Notes under the pieces: generated by a model | What the model saw: only the letters and a program-made list of their open reading frames with translations | Database searches by the model: none | What the model was told of the DNA's origin: nothing | Translations under genes and position numbers: made by a program | Assembly: GCA_039707465.1 (NCBI GenBank) | Contig: CM077643.1 | Coordinates: 325,133,919 to 325,197,918, forward strand | DNA: 64,000 bases | From: Rhabdophis nuchalis | Lineage: Eukaryota > Chordata > Lepidosauria > Squamata > Natricidae | Direction of reading: 5' to 3' | Shown here: positions 11,216 through 23,319 of the stretch, piece after piece | Layout: every line of letters starts with the position of its first letter | Position numbering within the stretch: the stretch's first letter is position 1

Positions 11216-11446
11216 AGTTTAATTTAAAATTAATTTAAATTCAGTTTGTATGATTGAAGAAACAATTTATAGTATTTTATATACAAAGAAACATGGTTAA
11301 AAATTATAAATTAGCAACTACCTAGACTAGAGGAATCTAGAGACTGTACCCAAGGTTTGTGACTCTCTACAGTTGTCTAAAGAATATTATAAAGTAGCTC
11401 AGTAGAGGCGTTTCATATCCTCTGTAGCTACAGTTCACAGATTTTA

Positions 11447-11655
11447 ACATTTATTTTCCACCTTTATTATTTTTAGAAATAACTCAAAGTGGAGAACATA
11501 CCAAATAATCATTGCTATTTTTCACAGAACAACAATGTTTTGAGGTGAGTTGGGCAGAGAGAAAGTGATTAGCCCAAAGTCACCCAGATAGTTCTCATGT
11601 GTAAAGCAGGACTAGAATTTACAATCTCCAGGTTTCTAGTCTGATATCTTCAACT
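11447..11655 (-). mobile_element. tRNA-derived SINE with L2-like tail
   Basis: In reverse it reads CTAGAAACCTGGAGATTG, GTGACTTTGGGCTAATCACT, CAACTCACCTCAAAACATTG, then TTGAGTTATTTCTAAAAATA and ATAAAGGTGG. The tail matches the plus-strand copy at 46320-46475. Confidence 0.6.
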
Positions 11656-11955
11656 GAAACTCTGGACAGCTACTTCCAGTTAATGCAAAGGAATTGTGGG
11701 GGAAGAAAAAATGAAGATGACAGGCATGACCCTGTAATCGAAAGGGCAAAGGCTTGATTGCGCAATTCATGCCTGCCATCTTGACTCTTCTCCACCCCAC
11801 CTCCAGACAATCCTGGCTAGGTGAATCAACTGCTTCCATCAATGTAAAGCAGGTTTTTTTTTTAAAAAAAAGTTTCGTTCAGAGGATATGTTTCCAATTG
11901 AAAATCGAATATAAAATCAGCAGACGCATCACACATACGAACACGTACAACTTAC

Positions 11956-12175
11956 GTCGCAGATTTCCACTACCATTGTTTAAACTTGTTCTAGAAGGTA
12001 AGGTGCTGTGGTAAGGTGGCGTAGTGCTAAACAAAATATCGTTTGGCAACGCTTGGTCTAGCATTGAACTCCGTGAACTGGCGTAGGAAGATCCTCTCCG
12101 ATTGCTACATATGCTCTCATCGGAAAGAGTACGGTACAGTATCCTCCTTGGAGATAGGTTGCCATAGAATGAAAA
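11956..12175 (-). CDS. SIPA1L2: SIPA1L2 exon: SPAR C-terminal domain
   Basis: 220 bases, 73 codons plus one base (residues 973-1045). Begins FSFYGNLSPRRILYRTLSDE, continues SICSNRRGSSYASSRSSMLD, QALPNDILFSTTPPYHSTLP and ends SRTSLNNGSGNLR. LYRTLSDESI and LDQALPNDILFS are strongly conserved SPAR family blocks. Acceptor TGTTTAG, donor GCGAC|GTAAGT. Confidence 0.96.
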
Positions 12176-12430
12176 CTAAACATTTTAAGAGAATAAATTA
12201 GTAGACAGACTTGAACAAGTATCATGAAGATGATGAGATTTTTAGTTTACATAAAAATAAATCTTATTCTAGAGATAGCCTGCTCAATGCTGCTTGACTA
12301 GCATCAGAAACTAGAACAAAGCTCTTGTAATTTTCTCCTCATATGCAAGCTTGTCTCATCATGAATTACATGGAAAGTAGAAAATTAGCTCCAAATGGTT
12401 GAATACAACATGCAGCCACTGCTAAATAAA

Positions 12431-12672
12431 GAATTGAGCCGCGGTGAGGCAGTGGTTAGAGTGCAGTACTGCAGGCTGCTTCTGCTGACTGCCAGCTGCA
12501 AGGAATGTTTGGGAGTTCGAATGTCACCAGACACAAGTTTGACTCAACCTTCCATCCTTCTGAGGTGGGTAAAATGAGGACCCAGGGGGCAATATGCTGA
12601 CTCTGTAAACTGCTTATAGAGGGCTGGAAAGCACTGTAAAGTGGTATATAAGTCTAAGTGCTATTGCTATTA
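12431..12672 (+). mobile_element. tRNA-derived SINE, CR1/L2-tailed family
   Basis: tRNA-like head with A box GAGGCAGTGGTTAGAGTGC and B box GGGAGTTCGAATGTC, then TCCTTCTGAGGTGGGTAAAA, GTAAACTGCTTATAGAGGGC and a 3' end GTGCTATTGCTATT. Same family at 42648-42870 (+), 27651-27855 (-) and 56253-56442 (-). Confidence 0.8.
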
Positions 12673-13825
12673 TGTTTTCATGAAATGAGTAAGACTAAGT
12701 TTTAATACTGAATCAATATAATTAATTCTACATGAAATACAGTCTAACCCTAAAATAATACAAAATAAAACAAATATATCTCTTCTTTCTGAATATATAT
12801 ACAGTATATCTCCATCCATTATTCTATGTATTCATGTAATACTTCTCTTTCTAAAACAATCCAAAGCATTAAGGTAAGTTGCAAAAACATTTCAGGGTGA
12901 AACTCTGTAAAGTTAATGAACTGAACAATAAATGAATAGGGGATGGAGCTCATGCCCGAGGAAAGTCAATATAAGAAAGTCAATATTTTGAAGAGTCTAT
13001 AGAATATACCACCCTAGCATGTTGCAAAGTGGAAGCTATTATCTAGGGTAGATTCCACTGTTGAGAAGGTCTATCTCCATGTCACACCAAGTGTCAATCT
13101 ATAAGCCTTAGCACAGAGAAGCAGGACTTTCCCTGGGGATTTCAGATGTTTGGGAAGCTAACATAATTAGATTTATTTTCTAAGGTTAGTCTTCCCTCTA
13201 TCCTGGTAAGTGAAAGACACGATATTGTGTGAATATAAATTCCTTTTTGCCACCTATTGATATACACCATTCCACACTCAAAACATAAAATCTGAATGCT
13301 AAGAGGGACCAGTTCTCAAGCACAGGTAAACTAAAGTGCACGTCTCTAAGAATTTTATTCCCATTTCACAAATCTGAATCAACCCTGAGAGGGGGAAAAT
13401 GTTCTTAGTAATCTAGAATGCATGACTATTTGGATGCAAGCTATGATGTTTTTAAGTATAATGTAAAGCAAAGCTGATTTTAAGTACAGTTTTGCGAATG
13501 TGATACAAATGTTGCATTTCTCTAATTTACAAATATGCGTTCTTAAATAAACAAGTAAGAATACATATAATACATTTCTTATTTAGCTAATTATGTGTAG
13601 CTTTGAAGGCAATGTTTTCTGTGGAACTGGGGACAAGCTTTAAAAGCAGATATGAACAAGCTTTCTGGAGAATGCAGAGCTTGAATGCTTTGAGACTAGG
13701 CTTTGCAAAATATTTCTTCTAAATGCATTGTACAATCCTACTTCTCACAATTATTCTTCGTTCCTTTCTCATTGCTAACGTTTTTAAACCCTTAGAATTG
13801 TCAGTGGATTTGGGGCATTAATAGC
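12673..13825. other. Intron, nothing recognised
   Basis: AT-rich sequence between two SINEs with no splice-consistent exon, no long open frame and no repeat I can name. Confidence 0.55.
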
Positions 13826-13839
13826 CTCTAAGAAGTAAA

Positions 13840-14176
13840 GGTTTCCCTTGCACATATGTGCTAGTCATTCCTGACTCTAGAGGGCGATGCTCATCTCTGT
13901 TTCTAAGCTGAAGAGCCTGCAATGTCCAAAGATGTTCTCCATGGTCATGTGGCCGGCATAACTAAACCCCGTAGGCACACAGAATGCTGCTACCTTCCCA
14001 CCAAAGTTTTTCCTATTTTTCTACTTGCATTTTTACATGCTTTTGAACTGCTAGGTTGGCAGAAGCTGGGACAAGTAACGGGAGCTCACTCTTTACACGG
14101 CACTAGGGATTCGAACTGACACCCTTTCTGATCGACAAGCTTGGCATCTTAGCCACTGAGCCACCCTGTCCCTTAG
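13840..14176 (-). mobile_element. Sauria-type SINE with 14-base target duplication
   Basis: Reverse orientation. The tRNA head GGTGGCTCAGTGGCTAAGA and B box AGTTCGAATCCC lie at the right end; the 3' end TGACTAGCACATATGTGC is the BovB-like tail. A perfect 14-base duplication CTCTAAGAAGTAAA flanks it (13826-13839 and 14177-14190), so the insertion is complete and fairly young. It sits about 50 bases from the exon at 14227. Confidence 0.9.
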
Positions 14177-14226
14177 CTCTAAGAAGTAAATATATATAAA
14201 TATATATATATTTTAAAATAGCTAAC

Positions 14227-14377
14227 CTTTCTTTTTCCATCCTCTGCAGAGATGTTATTCTGCATCATCAACTTCAGAAATTCTTCTTTTGAGAGAGCTT
14301 GCTGGCCTTCAGAAACTATACTCCTGACAGAAGCTTGAAGCTGACTTGAAGAAAGGCCATCAACATAATTATACATC
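14227..14377 (-). CDS. SIPA1L2: SIPA1L2 exon with non-AG acceptor (cryptic AG in frame at 14344)
   Basis: Homology places the exon start at 14377: G then MYNYVDGLSSSQLQASVRSI and ALSKEEFLKLM, ending DGKRK at donor AAG|GTTAGC. But the dinucleotide before 14377 is GG (CTCTGTGG), not AG. The nearest in-phase AG is TTCTTCAAG before 14344; using it drops exactly 33 bases (11 codons) and keeps the frame. An upstream AG at 14394 would frameshift to an early stop. Either a GT-GG intron is used, the cryptic site is used, or the base is an assembly error or allele. Exon identity is secure; its 5' edge is not. Confidence 0.85.
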
Positions 14378-15303
14378 CCACAGAGACAAGTATCTTTAGT
14401 TAACTAATAATGCGTTCCTATCTAATCATCTTCATAATTATTCTTCATGTCACACATATACATACACATATATAATGAGTGTGTACTTAATTCTAGTCTA
14501 GTCCTAGTACATCTCAAAGTTTCAATTTGTAAAACATTTAAACTAAGCACAGAAAACTAAAATGAATAATGGACAATCATGATCAAAATAGATATTAAAG
14601 AACAGTTATCTGAAGAAACATTTTCAGCCTCAGCGAAGAAATAATCCCTTAAAATACTGAGGCATAAAACTGTATCATGTAAATAGATATCTGCTGACAA
14701 ATGATACTTGTTCCTTCTCGCCCTTGGCGCCAAAGTGTTCCCAAACACCCAAAAGAACATTTGGGGGGCAAATTAGTATTAAAGAACACAGACGTAATCC
14801 TTCCCCCTTTCTGTGTTAATGGAAGCCGTTGCCAATTGAATTTAGCTCTAGGGTTCCATCTGACATTTCAGAGAACACCTAAAAGATAAAACACGCTTTA
14901 TTCTTTTCAATATATTCTCAAATACATTTTAATTAAAATCCAAGATCAAAATAAAGAACAAAGCTCACTTATCCCCCAAGAATGTTATTTACATTATTAG
15001 TTAAGTTCCAGGGATAATGTGTGAAATTATAATTGGTTCAATTACAAAGACATGGTTTTAGGAATGCTAGAAATCTGACAAAACTGTTTGGTGTAACAAT
15101 TACACAAAGTATCTGATTTTCATAAAGACCCAGTTAAATTGCTTATTAAAATAATGCAGATTGAAAATTCCCAAATGTTTCAGTCATGTTTATAGGACCA
15201 ATAGCTATCGATTCTAACAAAATCAGTGACTACATACTTATCAGAGGTAAACAGACTTCAACAATTAGAAACATACATCTAAACATGATATTTAGCCCAA
15301 AGG
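14378..15303. other. Intron, nothing recognised
   Basis: Upstream of the abnormal acceptor at 14377. The stretch next to the acceptor (14378-14400) has a modest polypyrimidine run in the transcript sense. No repeats recognised. Confidence 0.5.
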
Positions 15304-15420
15304 TGCTTTTTCATGAGGCAACTGGACTTTCTGGTTTTTCTTTGAAGACCTTTCTTGGATGAGAAGAGAAATATCTTCAAAGAAAAAAACCAGGAAGTCC
15401 AGTTGCCTCTTGAAAAAGCA
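15304..15420. mobile_element. Palindromic element, about 117 bases
   Basis: Two near-complete arms, starting TGCTTTTTCATGAGGCAACTGG and ending with the complement (GTTGCCTCTTGAAAAAGCA), around a loop near CTTGGATGAGAAGAG. It would form a long hairpin. Probably a foldback miniature transposon; no clear target duplication seen. Confidence 0.65.
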
Positions 15421-15689
15421 TCTTTGGAATAACCATGACCTGGATGACTGAGAATCTCCACAGACATGATGTTTAACCATATCCTCCTGATATAGAATTG
15501 GCCCCCAACCTGTTGCTTTTCCAAAAGACCCTAAAAATGGTTTGTTTGTTTTTTAGTGGGTGGGACTGGGGACCTTGAATGGAGATAGAATTGATCAAGT
15601 GGCTGATTTGATTGTGTTATTGTTGTCGTGGGGCTGGGGGCAAAATAGGGATTTTTTTAAATTGGTTTTTATTATGCGGTAGAATTTAA

Positions 15690-15776
15690 AACGTTTCTAA
15701 ACTGCCTGGAGGTCACCTATGTATGAGCCAGGTGACTACATAAATTTGTTAAATAAATAAATAAATAAATTTCCTA
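15690..15776 (+). mobile_element. LINE 3' tail fragment (L2/CR1 group)
   Basis: AACTGCCTGGAGGTCACC, then GTGACTACATAAATTTGTT and an AAAT repeat tail. This is the standard 3' terminal organisation of squamate L2/CR1-type copies; it is old and short. Confidence 0.5.
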
Positions 15777-18147
15777 ATTGTTAGAAGACTAAAGTTCAGT
15801 AAAATAAAAACAAGGTTGCCCTCTCCTTTGCTTGCTCTGTACAGTAATCATGATTATAATGAGCTTTTCCAAGAAGAGTACTGCGTGCTAAAAATGGGCT
15901 ATGCAAATATCAATAGAAGCAATTAGGTTTCTTGTATTATGGAGTGTTAGAACTAGACAGTTTGCATCTTTGCATTGGGGGTTGGGGGTTAAGAATGAAG
16001 GAAAATAAAAGGACCTCAGACAAAGAGTTTTGCACTGTAGAAAGTGAGAGTGTTTGTGAAATAGGTCTCTGAAATCCCTGGAAGACAAATCTGAAAAAGC
16101 AAAACTCATAAAATCTCTGCCTTTGTCTATGGGATCTTGTTCAGAGTAGGGGAAATAAATAAGATGAAGCTAAACTCTAACGGCAAAGATTTGTTTAATA
16201 AGGCACAGGGGAGTCCTGGGGCTTCAAAACTGCAGCTAAAGGATATAATTTGTTCAAAAGGAACAAAAGAGAAGGTGGAAGAGCTGCACCTACATTAAGA
16301 GCATCCATTCCTACTCAAGAAATCCAAATGAATGAGCGGGCAATTTTGTGAAGAGCATTTGGCTTAAAAGAAGTAGAGTCCTATTGATGAATGTATCTAA
16401 TCCTGTCCCCACAGCCAAGATGAGGAGATATGTTCCAAAAGTAAGATCTTGCAGATCTTTCAGGAAGACATGAAACTTTCAAAAAGATATGAAGATACGA
16501 AGTGACTGAAGACTTTAATACATACTTGTCTTCTGGTTTGAATTCCTGAACATTCAACATTTATGCTTTTTCCTGATACACCCCACTTATTGCTATTTTT
16601 AAAAAGGGCAGAAGGCCATCAACATTAACATCACTTTTTATTTTCTTTGGTCATTCATTCATTCATTCATTATTGACAAGTTTGAGTAAACTATTACTAA
16701 TAGTAGCATACTACTCACTACATTTTCATTAGCATTTGTATATCATCATTCCCTTATCTTGCAGTAAACCAAAGTACAGTACACAAGGCATTAATCTAAT
16801 TAATCTAATTGTTTCCTATGTATCCCTAACTTGCCATTTTTATCCCATCTTTCCCAGTAAACACAATTCCCATTAATTTCAATAGATTCATTTTCAGTTA
16901 CATGTTCCTTCTTTCATACAGTTAATCTAACATTCCCTGCAAATAATTCAGGCTCTCAGACAGGAACACCATATCCTCTGCATACCAAAAATAAAGATAC
17001 ATTCATATTCCCAACAATTACACCTCTAACATCATCACAAGTATTTTTTTATGTTTATCCATATGGAAATTTTAAAAAACCAAGGAGATAACAAACATTT
17101 GTGATTATACTCTTATCAATATGAAGCATCTACTAAGGATTCTATTTTTTCTCACACATATTTTTTAAATTATATATCACTCATCCCATTCAGCAAGTAA
17201 CATTAAGCTCTGTATCTGTATACAATGTTCTATAATGTAGGACTATTCACTTAATCATACACATATATCAATAAATGTATCTGTATATGTCTCTAATACA
17301 TTTCTCAATACCTGCCAAAACTACAGTCTATACATCCCCTACCTGTAAAGGTATATATTTCCTAAATATTAATCACTGTTCTCTCCTGTATACTTTTGAT
17401 CAGAATTCTGCCAAACAGAATTTGAAACAAATTACACAGAAAATCCATTAGTAAACTTTGTATTTTGAAACTATAAGGACACTGATATTTGCAATTACAT
17501 TCCACAGGTGTAACCAAAACCATTTTAATTCAAGTATGATCACATCATTTTATGCAAGTTAGGACTGCTTAACCTTCACTTAGTAAAGAGGACAAGAAAC
17601 AAAAGTAGGAGCTAATCAACACCTATTTTGGCATAGAGCAACAAAAATGTTTTCTATGAGGACAAGGAGGCAGGATTGAAGCATGAAGATAATAAAAACA
17701 CTTTCAAAAAATACTTCAAATTTGAAGTATTTCAAAGGTCTACATTTCATTTTAAAGAAGCATCAAGTGGGCTGCCACAAGGATCGGTTCTGGACCCTCT
17801 ATTCTTCAATGATTTTGTCTTACTGTTTTGAACTTGGAAGAGTAGTTAACTGAAAACAATAGGAGTCAGCAGTGTGATACCGCTGTAAAAAAAATAAACC
17901 CAATTCAAGATTGTTTCAGCAGGAGTAATATTACCAGATAATGAATGCCCATCACAAACACTTAAAGTGTCTGGTTCTGAGCAGCACACTTTAAGAAGAA
18001 TCCAGAAATTACAATAGATTCACAAACGATCAAGCAAGAAGATCAGAGGAGCAGTAACTAAGGCTTATAACTAGAACTTGAAGAAGCTGGGCACAGTTAG
18101 CTCTGAGAAACTATAGTTGAGAGAGATATTTTTCAAAAGATTTCACA
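15777..18147. other. Intron, nothing firmly recognised
   Basis: AT-rich sequence with a CATT tetramer run at 16652-16671 and many diverged short stretches. No exon or identifiable element found. Confidence 0.5.
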
Positions 18148-18701
18148 CATTTATTTATTTATTTATTTTATTACATTTATATCCCGCCCTTCTCCGCAAA
18201 GGACCCAGGGCGGCGCACAGGAGATTTAAAAAACATACAAAAATAGAACATAAATAATTTAAAATATATATTAGATCCCAAACCTGTGCTAAAACCAATT
18301 ATTAATTAAAACCCAATTTAAAACTTTTCTACAGTCCCCATGGGAGGTTAGGCTAGGCCGGCTTGATGAAAAAAGTATGTCTTTAGACATTGGCGGAAGA
18401 GGCGGAGGTCGGTGATGGTCCGGAGTTCAGGGGGTAGGTCGTTCCAAAGGGTAGGGCCCGCCACAGAGAAGGCTCTTCCCCTGGGTGTCGCCAGTCGGCA
18501 TTGTCCGGCCGACGGCACCCTGAGAAGGCCCTCTCTGTGGGAGCGTATCGGTCTAAGGGATGTATGGGGCACGAGACGGTCTCGCATATAACTAGGCCCC
18601 AAGCCATGGAGCGTTTTAAAGATGGTCGTCAAGACCTTGAAGCGCACCCGAAAGACCACAGGAAGCCAATGCAGCTCGCGCAGGATTGGTGTTATATGGG
18701 A
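18148..18701 (-). mobile_element. L2-group LINE, 5'-truncated 3' end
   Basis: Minus-strand insertion holding the last ~110 codons of the reverse transcriptase ORF ([20 protein letters not shown] ... LRLFRQCLKTYFFHQAGLA), a GC-rich 3' end and an AT-rich AAAT tail at low coordinates. The frame is open to the truncation point. It is very similar to the C terminus of the copy at 25.2-27.5 kb, so both are recent. Confidence 0.85.
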
Positions 18702-18936
18702 AGGGAAAGAAGGGAAAGACACAATTAATGGAGTTGTTAATGTGTCAAAGTTCTAGTAAAGCAGATACAAGTTGAATGCTAATTCAGTTTTAAGTCCATG
18801 AAATATGAGTATTGTCGGATGAATTGTTCTCAGCACTGCATCTATTTTGTCAACATATTGTTGCACAGGTTTTCTGTGTGTATGTGCATGTTTGTGTTTG
18901 TATGTATAAATGTAATAAACAGGACGAATGTGAATC

Positions 18937-18937
18937 A

Positions 18938-18992
<55 letters not shown>

Positions 18993-19052
18993 ATCTATCT
19001 ATCTATCTATCTATCGTGTGTGTGTGTGTATGTGTATGTATGTACTATGTAT
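18937..19052. repeat. Compound (GATA)n / (GT)n microsatellite
   Basis: About 75 bases of TATC units (GATA on the minus strand) with one interruption, then GT and GTAT repeats to about 19052. Frames read through it as poly-(IYLS) peptides, which are artefacts. Confidence 0.95.
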
Positions 19053-19095
19053 GTATGTTCCAGCATAACTCTGAAACACCTCGAGCAATTTCAAT

Positions 19096-19329
19096 CAGTG
19101 GTGGGATTCAAAAAATGTTACTACCAGTTCTGTGGGCTTGGCTTGGTGGGCATGGCAGGGCGTGTGCGTGTAAAATCTCCATTTCCTCCCGATCAACTGG
19201 GACTCAGGAGGCAGAGAATAGATGGGGGCGGGGCCAGACAGAAGTGGTATTTACCTGTTCTCCAAACTACTAAAAATTTCTGCTACTAGTTCTCCAGAAC
19301 TTGTCAGAACCTGCTGAATATCACCTCTG
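19096..19329. mobile_element. hAT-type miniature element, family D
   Basis: Ends CAGTGGTGGGATTCAAAAA and CTGCTGAATATCACCTCTG, with the internal inverted feature TACTACCAGTTCTGTGGGC / AGTTCTCCAGAACTTGTCAG. Flanks ATTTCAAT (19088-19095) and ATTTCAAC (19330-19337) match at seven of eight positions. A second copy is at 38303-38533. Confidence 0.8.
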
Positions 19330-19861
19330 ATTTCAACCTAACTTGGTACACAGATGACATACTCTCTGGAAAAAAACACTGTGGGGATAAGATACCCCTA
19401 ATATCCCTCGGGTTGTGTGTTCTGTTAAGATATAATCTGTTGTTCCTTAAAATTGTTTCTACTGTACAACGCAGTGGAGTTGCCATGGTAACGGCTTCAC
19501 AATACTCCACAAGAGGAATTCCTCTGGTAGGGGAGAAAATCCAACATTAGAAATTACATTTGATCCGGACATTTTCTCCCTATAAATAAATACCCAGGCA
19601 ATGTCGGGTTATCAGCTAGTAGATTATAAATTTAAGATTCCCTTAAATTCCTATAGAAGTCAGACAATAGAAACCTTGTCTGAAAGTACCTAAAAGAAGA
19701 GCCAAAGTACAGTACTTGTCTACTTGTACAGAACCTTTATCTACTTGTAATTCTTAGGGAATCAACATTACGTAATTTGCCTTTTCTTTTTTCCTTCTAT
19801 GACCTCCTCCCTTCTCAAATTCCAATTTATCTCCCCCACATATGAATAAAAAGATTCTTAC

Positions 19862-20086
19862 TCTTGGCATTCAGAAATTTCAGATTCCTCAGGTGTGGGG
19901 CTATCTTCTGACTTTTTCCAGCCAATAACGTATTTGTTTATTGCTCCTTGTCGTGGGTAACATTTTGCCATGGATCCAGAGATTGGTTGAGCACAATTTT
20001 GTGAGACTATATATACTTTGGAGGTATCTAATGATCCAGTGCTTTTAGGACCATGTGTTGAAGGACTTCCAGAATGATGCGACCCA
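19862..20086 (-). CDS. SIPA1L2: SIPA1L2 exon: SPAR C-terminal region
   Basis: 225 bases: one base, 74 codons and two bases (residues 848-921). Reads GSHHSGSPSTHGPKSTGSLD, SKVYIVSQNC, RQGAINKYVIGWKKSEDSPT and ends SECQ. The NKYVIGWKKSE block is a strong family landmark. Acceptor TTTCTAG, donor CAAGA|GTAAGA. It ends two bases into a codon (GA_), which matters for judging the abnormal acceptor of the next exon. Confidence 0.95.
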
Positions 20087-21479
20087 CTAGAAAAGGGGGG
20101 GAAATGAGCACAATGAAATATTTAATGTACCTACTGGAGGAAATCTGAAACAGGAAAAACATTGGCTGTTATTTATCTTAAAAGGACACACACACACATA
20201 ATACATACCCTCCATAAAATCTTTAAAAATCAACAATATGTCATGTAATTTATTTCTGTAATGCAGAGTTCATATTCCAACCAAAGCTGAATTCTTGTTA
20301 CTTTGATTTCAGTATGTAGCAGTAGTATAAATATACTTTTAATCTTATTTTAGTTATATAAAACAACTAAAACATATCTATCTCAAAAATTAAAATTAAA
20401 ATACTAAAAATACTAAAAATTGAAATACAGAAAAAAACATTCAAAGTTGGTACTGACATTACAGAAATAAAGCATTACAAGACTGATTATGTATTTTTTT
20501 CTAGTACTAAAAAAACTTCACCATTTGTATCATATGAGTGTTCATGGAAAGATATTAAAGATAGAGAATACTATATCTGAGAATGTCTTCTTTCTAGCTA
20601 CTACAGGTAGTTAACTTAGAACTATTCATATAGTGACTGAGGTTATAATTGCATTCAAAAAACCCCAAAAACATGAACCTGATTTTTAGTTCATGATTTA
20701 TACAAATTGTGTAAATGTGACCGGGGATAAAGTAAATCACATCACATTTATGATCAATGACAAGGTTATGCAATTACTTCTGCAATTATCTTTAAATCCA
20801 AATTAAAGGTTTTCACATTAATGCCATGAAAAAGTAATTATTGATAGAAATAGCAACCCTTCCATGGACTATTCAAAGACTTTGGCAGGTAAAAAGATGC
20901 AGTGTAATCATAAATTGATGTCATAATAGGCTGCAGGAGACAGAATGATATCCAATTTAATCCTTGCCATAAGGCATAACTCTTCATTAATCGGTGTCTA
21001 GAATGCATTTTATGCAAAACTTGTCTTCTACAACTAGACAGGAAGATTCCCATAGCAGAGGGAGAATCCCACCAATGCAATGAAGATACTAGGAGGAAAA
21101 AAGCTGAACCTAATTTATTATTTCTGTACAAAATGTGTTATCTAAATTACATTGCTCAACAAAGACAGGTTTGATATATTGTAAGGCACCCTAGTAACAG
21201 TAACTCAAGCCACATCTCACCCAACGCCTGGGTATATGGAACATATTTAGCTTTATTAAATGTAAATTCGTAAAATTTTGGACTAGATAGGCATCACCAT
21301 ACCAAACAAATTCAGACACTTGTGATTTACAAGAACAAATTTCTTCTTAATTTCTGAAATGTAACACTGACAAAATAAGGTTAAAACACTCCCACTAAAG
21401 TATAAAATAAGTAAAAGCAAATTTACACATTACTCATTTTAGTTTAGTTACCTGAAAAACACTGGGCTGAGAAACTCAC
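20087..21479. other. Intron, mostly featureless
   Basis: AT-rich intron. The stretch 20606-20800 (ACAGGTAGTTAACTTAGAAC ... GTGACCGGGGATAAAG) may be a decayed AGGTAGTCCTC-family repeat. A minus-strand open frame at 20838-21131 has no domain. Confidence 0.45.
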
Positions 21480-21865
21480 CTAGAATGTGAAGACAATTCA
21501 CTGAGGTCCCCCATGCTGCCATCACCTATATGACTGCTAGAAATAGCTGAAGCATAACTGTGGACAGCATACACTTTCATGTCATCATCTGTTCCTGGCG
21601 TTTCAGATGATTCAGCCCATTGATCTGTCCGTCCATGAAGCCCTGACCGACTTCCAGAAATGTGCAATGGAGCCAACATTGGAGCTGGCATACAAGGAGC
21701 AGTATCAATTCCACTGTCAGTAGAAGCTCCCTTAATATACGTTAATCCAAGCAAGTCAGAGTCCATTAGATCTTCAGAGCCAAAGTGCTTATCATCACTG
21801 TTGCTTGATGTGTTGCTGGATAGAGTATTACTGCTGGAATGGCTGGAGCAGTTTTTGTCTCCAAT
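21480..21865 (-). CDS. SIPA1L2: SIPA1L2 exon: Ser-rich region entering the SPAR C-terminal domain
   Basis: 386 bases, 128 codons plus two bases (residues 719-846). Reads IGDKNCSSHSSSNTLSSNTS, then GLTYIKGASTDSGIDTAPC and ends GSMGDLSELSSHS. Ser runs and the STDSGIDT motif are typical of SPAR proteins and are likely phosphorylation or partner-binding sequence (inference). Acceptor CTTTAAG, donor TCTAG|GTGAGT. Conservation falls in the middle (residues about 770-825), where the sequence is TDQWAESSETPGTDDDMKVY. Confidence 0.96.
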
Positions 21866-22067
21866 CTTAAAGAGAAATATAGTTTTATTTCCATTATCTG
21901 CAGTTTAATCAATGAAATGAGAAACACTTTACTAGTTAGAAATGCCAAATAAATGTGAAGCAACTCGTGTACCACATTTGCCTTATTAGTATTTCAATTA
22001 ACGCATGTTCAAAAACAATCTACAAGATTCTATAAAATTGTACATAGTCATGGACTCTTGGTTCTCT

Positions 22068-22165
22068 TTGAGCACTGATGATGTTATCTAGTTTGAGTAA
22101 TGAAACGTCTGCAAGCAAACAGCCCAACACAGAGAGCACCAAGGACTCCACATTTCAACCCGGAG
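22068..22165. repeat. Solo arm of the long-inverted-repeat element
   Basis: GAGCACTGATGATGTTATC, GAGTAATGAAACGTCTGCAA and CAAACAGCCCAACACAGAG match the arms at 27540-27620 and 43925-43985, so this is one arm of that interspersed family. Confidence 0.65.
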
Positions 22166-23319
22166 CTTCAAATATTCTCCTTTATTGTACAAAGTACAAA
22201 GTGAATTATGTTCAGAATTTGAAATGATAAGCTCAGAATTCAAGAAGGGGAATCTTCCAATTGCTTTTACTGTTATGGGAAAGCTAGGCTCTTCCAGATG
22301 ACACAGAGTTAGTAGTTTTACCCTAATTTGGAGCCAGCTGGCATGGCCAAGAGTCAGAAATGCCAGGAGCAGTTCAATGACATCTGGCGGGCTACAAGTT
22401 CCTCATTCTGAGGCTATTAACTAAACATTAACTGTAACTATAGTAACTGTTTTTCTGTCCGTGGCCTAAATCCAACATTAAGCAGGTAACCTCTGCCAAT
22501 ACAAAGTCCCCCTTCCCTTCTGCCATGTCTGCAAGATTATTAAATTTAACTGGAAATGTTTTTCATTGTTATTTGCTCATTGCTGTTACTACTAAACTTT
22601 TACAGGAATATACTATAGATGCAGACAAGTTCTTTTTAAGTGCACCATGTTTAATGTTGCCTAAGTAATAAAATCATATACAGTCATAATCAAAATAAAC
22701 ATTTATTTTGTTTATTCCAAGATACGGCAATATAAGAATGCCCATCAAAATAACAAGGGATGTGTTTGTGAATATGCAGTTTAAACTTCTGCTCAGAATG
22801 GAGAGCGATGCTTACTTTACTTAGTGTTTAAACTATTCAGTGGCCTAGAAACAAGGATGTGCTCCTTATTATGTGCTTGTTTGAGGTCACTGCAAGAAAG
22901 AATGCTTACAGCTATTTCTGTATCAAAGAGGCTTACTATTTTTTTATCAGAAGAGACTTCCATTTATTTGATATTCAAACCTGGTAGATACTACTGTGTG
23001 ACCTTCTCTATACTCAAATTAATTTCTCAAAGTTATTTCATTAAAATTATACCAAAACAAGTTGTAGAATATAGAAATATATACATTAACATAACACCTC
23101 ATTAAACTTCCCCCCCCCCCCCCCATTTTGCTCTTTATATTTCCTATTTCATGATTTTGTATTGGAAGATTATGATGAAACATCATCCTTTCATAAAAGT
23201 AGTAACCTCAAAATCTGCAAGCATTTTCACTTTTCTTCAGATTTGTGCAACATAGGCTTTGTTCAGACACATGCGAAAAAGATTCCTATTTGAGAATTCC
23301 CAAGTTAAAAAAAACTTAC
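22166..23319. other. Intron with a poly-C run
   Basis: AT-rich intron with a run of about 16 C residues at 23109-23124. No exon or known element recognised; the open frame 22824-23105 has no domain. Confidence 0.5.

Noticed and set aside
14377..14394. Upstream AG at 14394 as the true acceptor of the exon at 14227
   Set aside because: Using it leaves the wrong phase and reaches a stop codon within about nine codons.
18798..19289. 163-codon plus-strand frame as a gene
   Set aside because: Most of it is translation of the TATC and GT microsatellites followed by a hAT miniature element.
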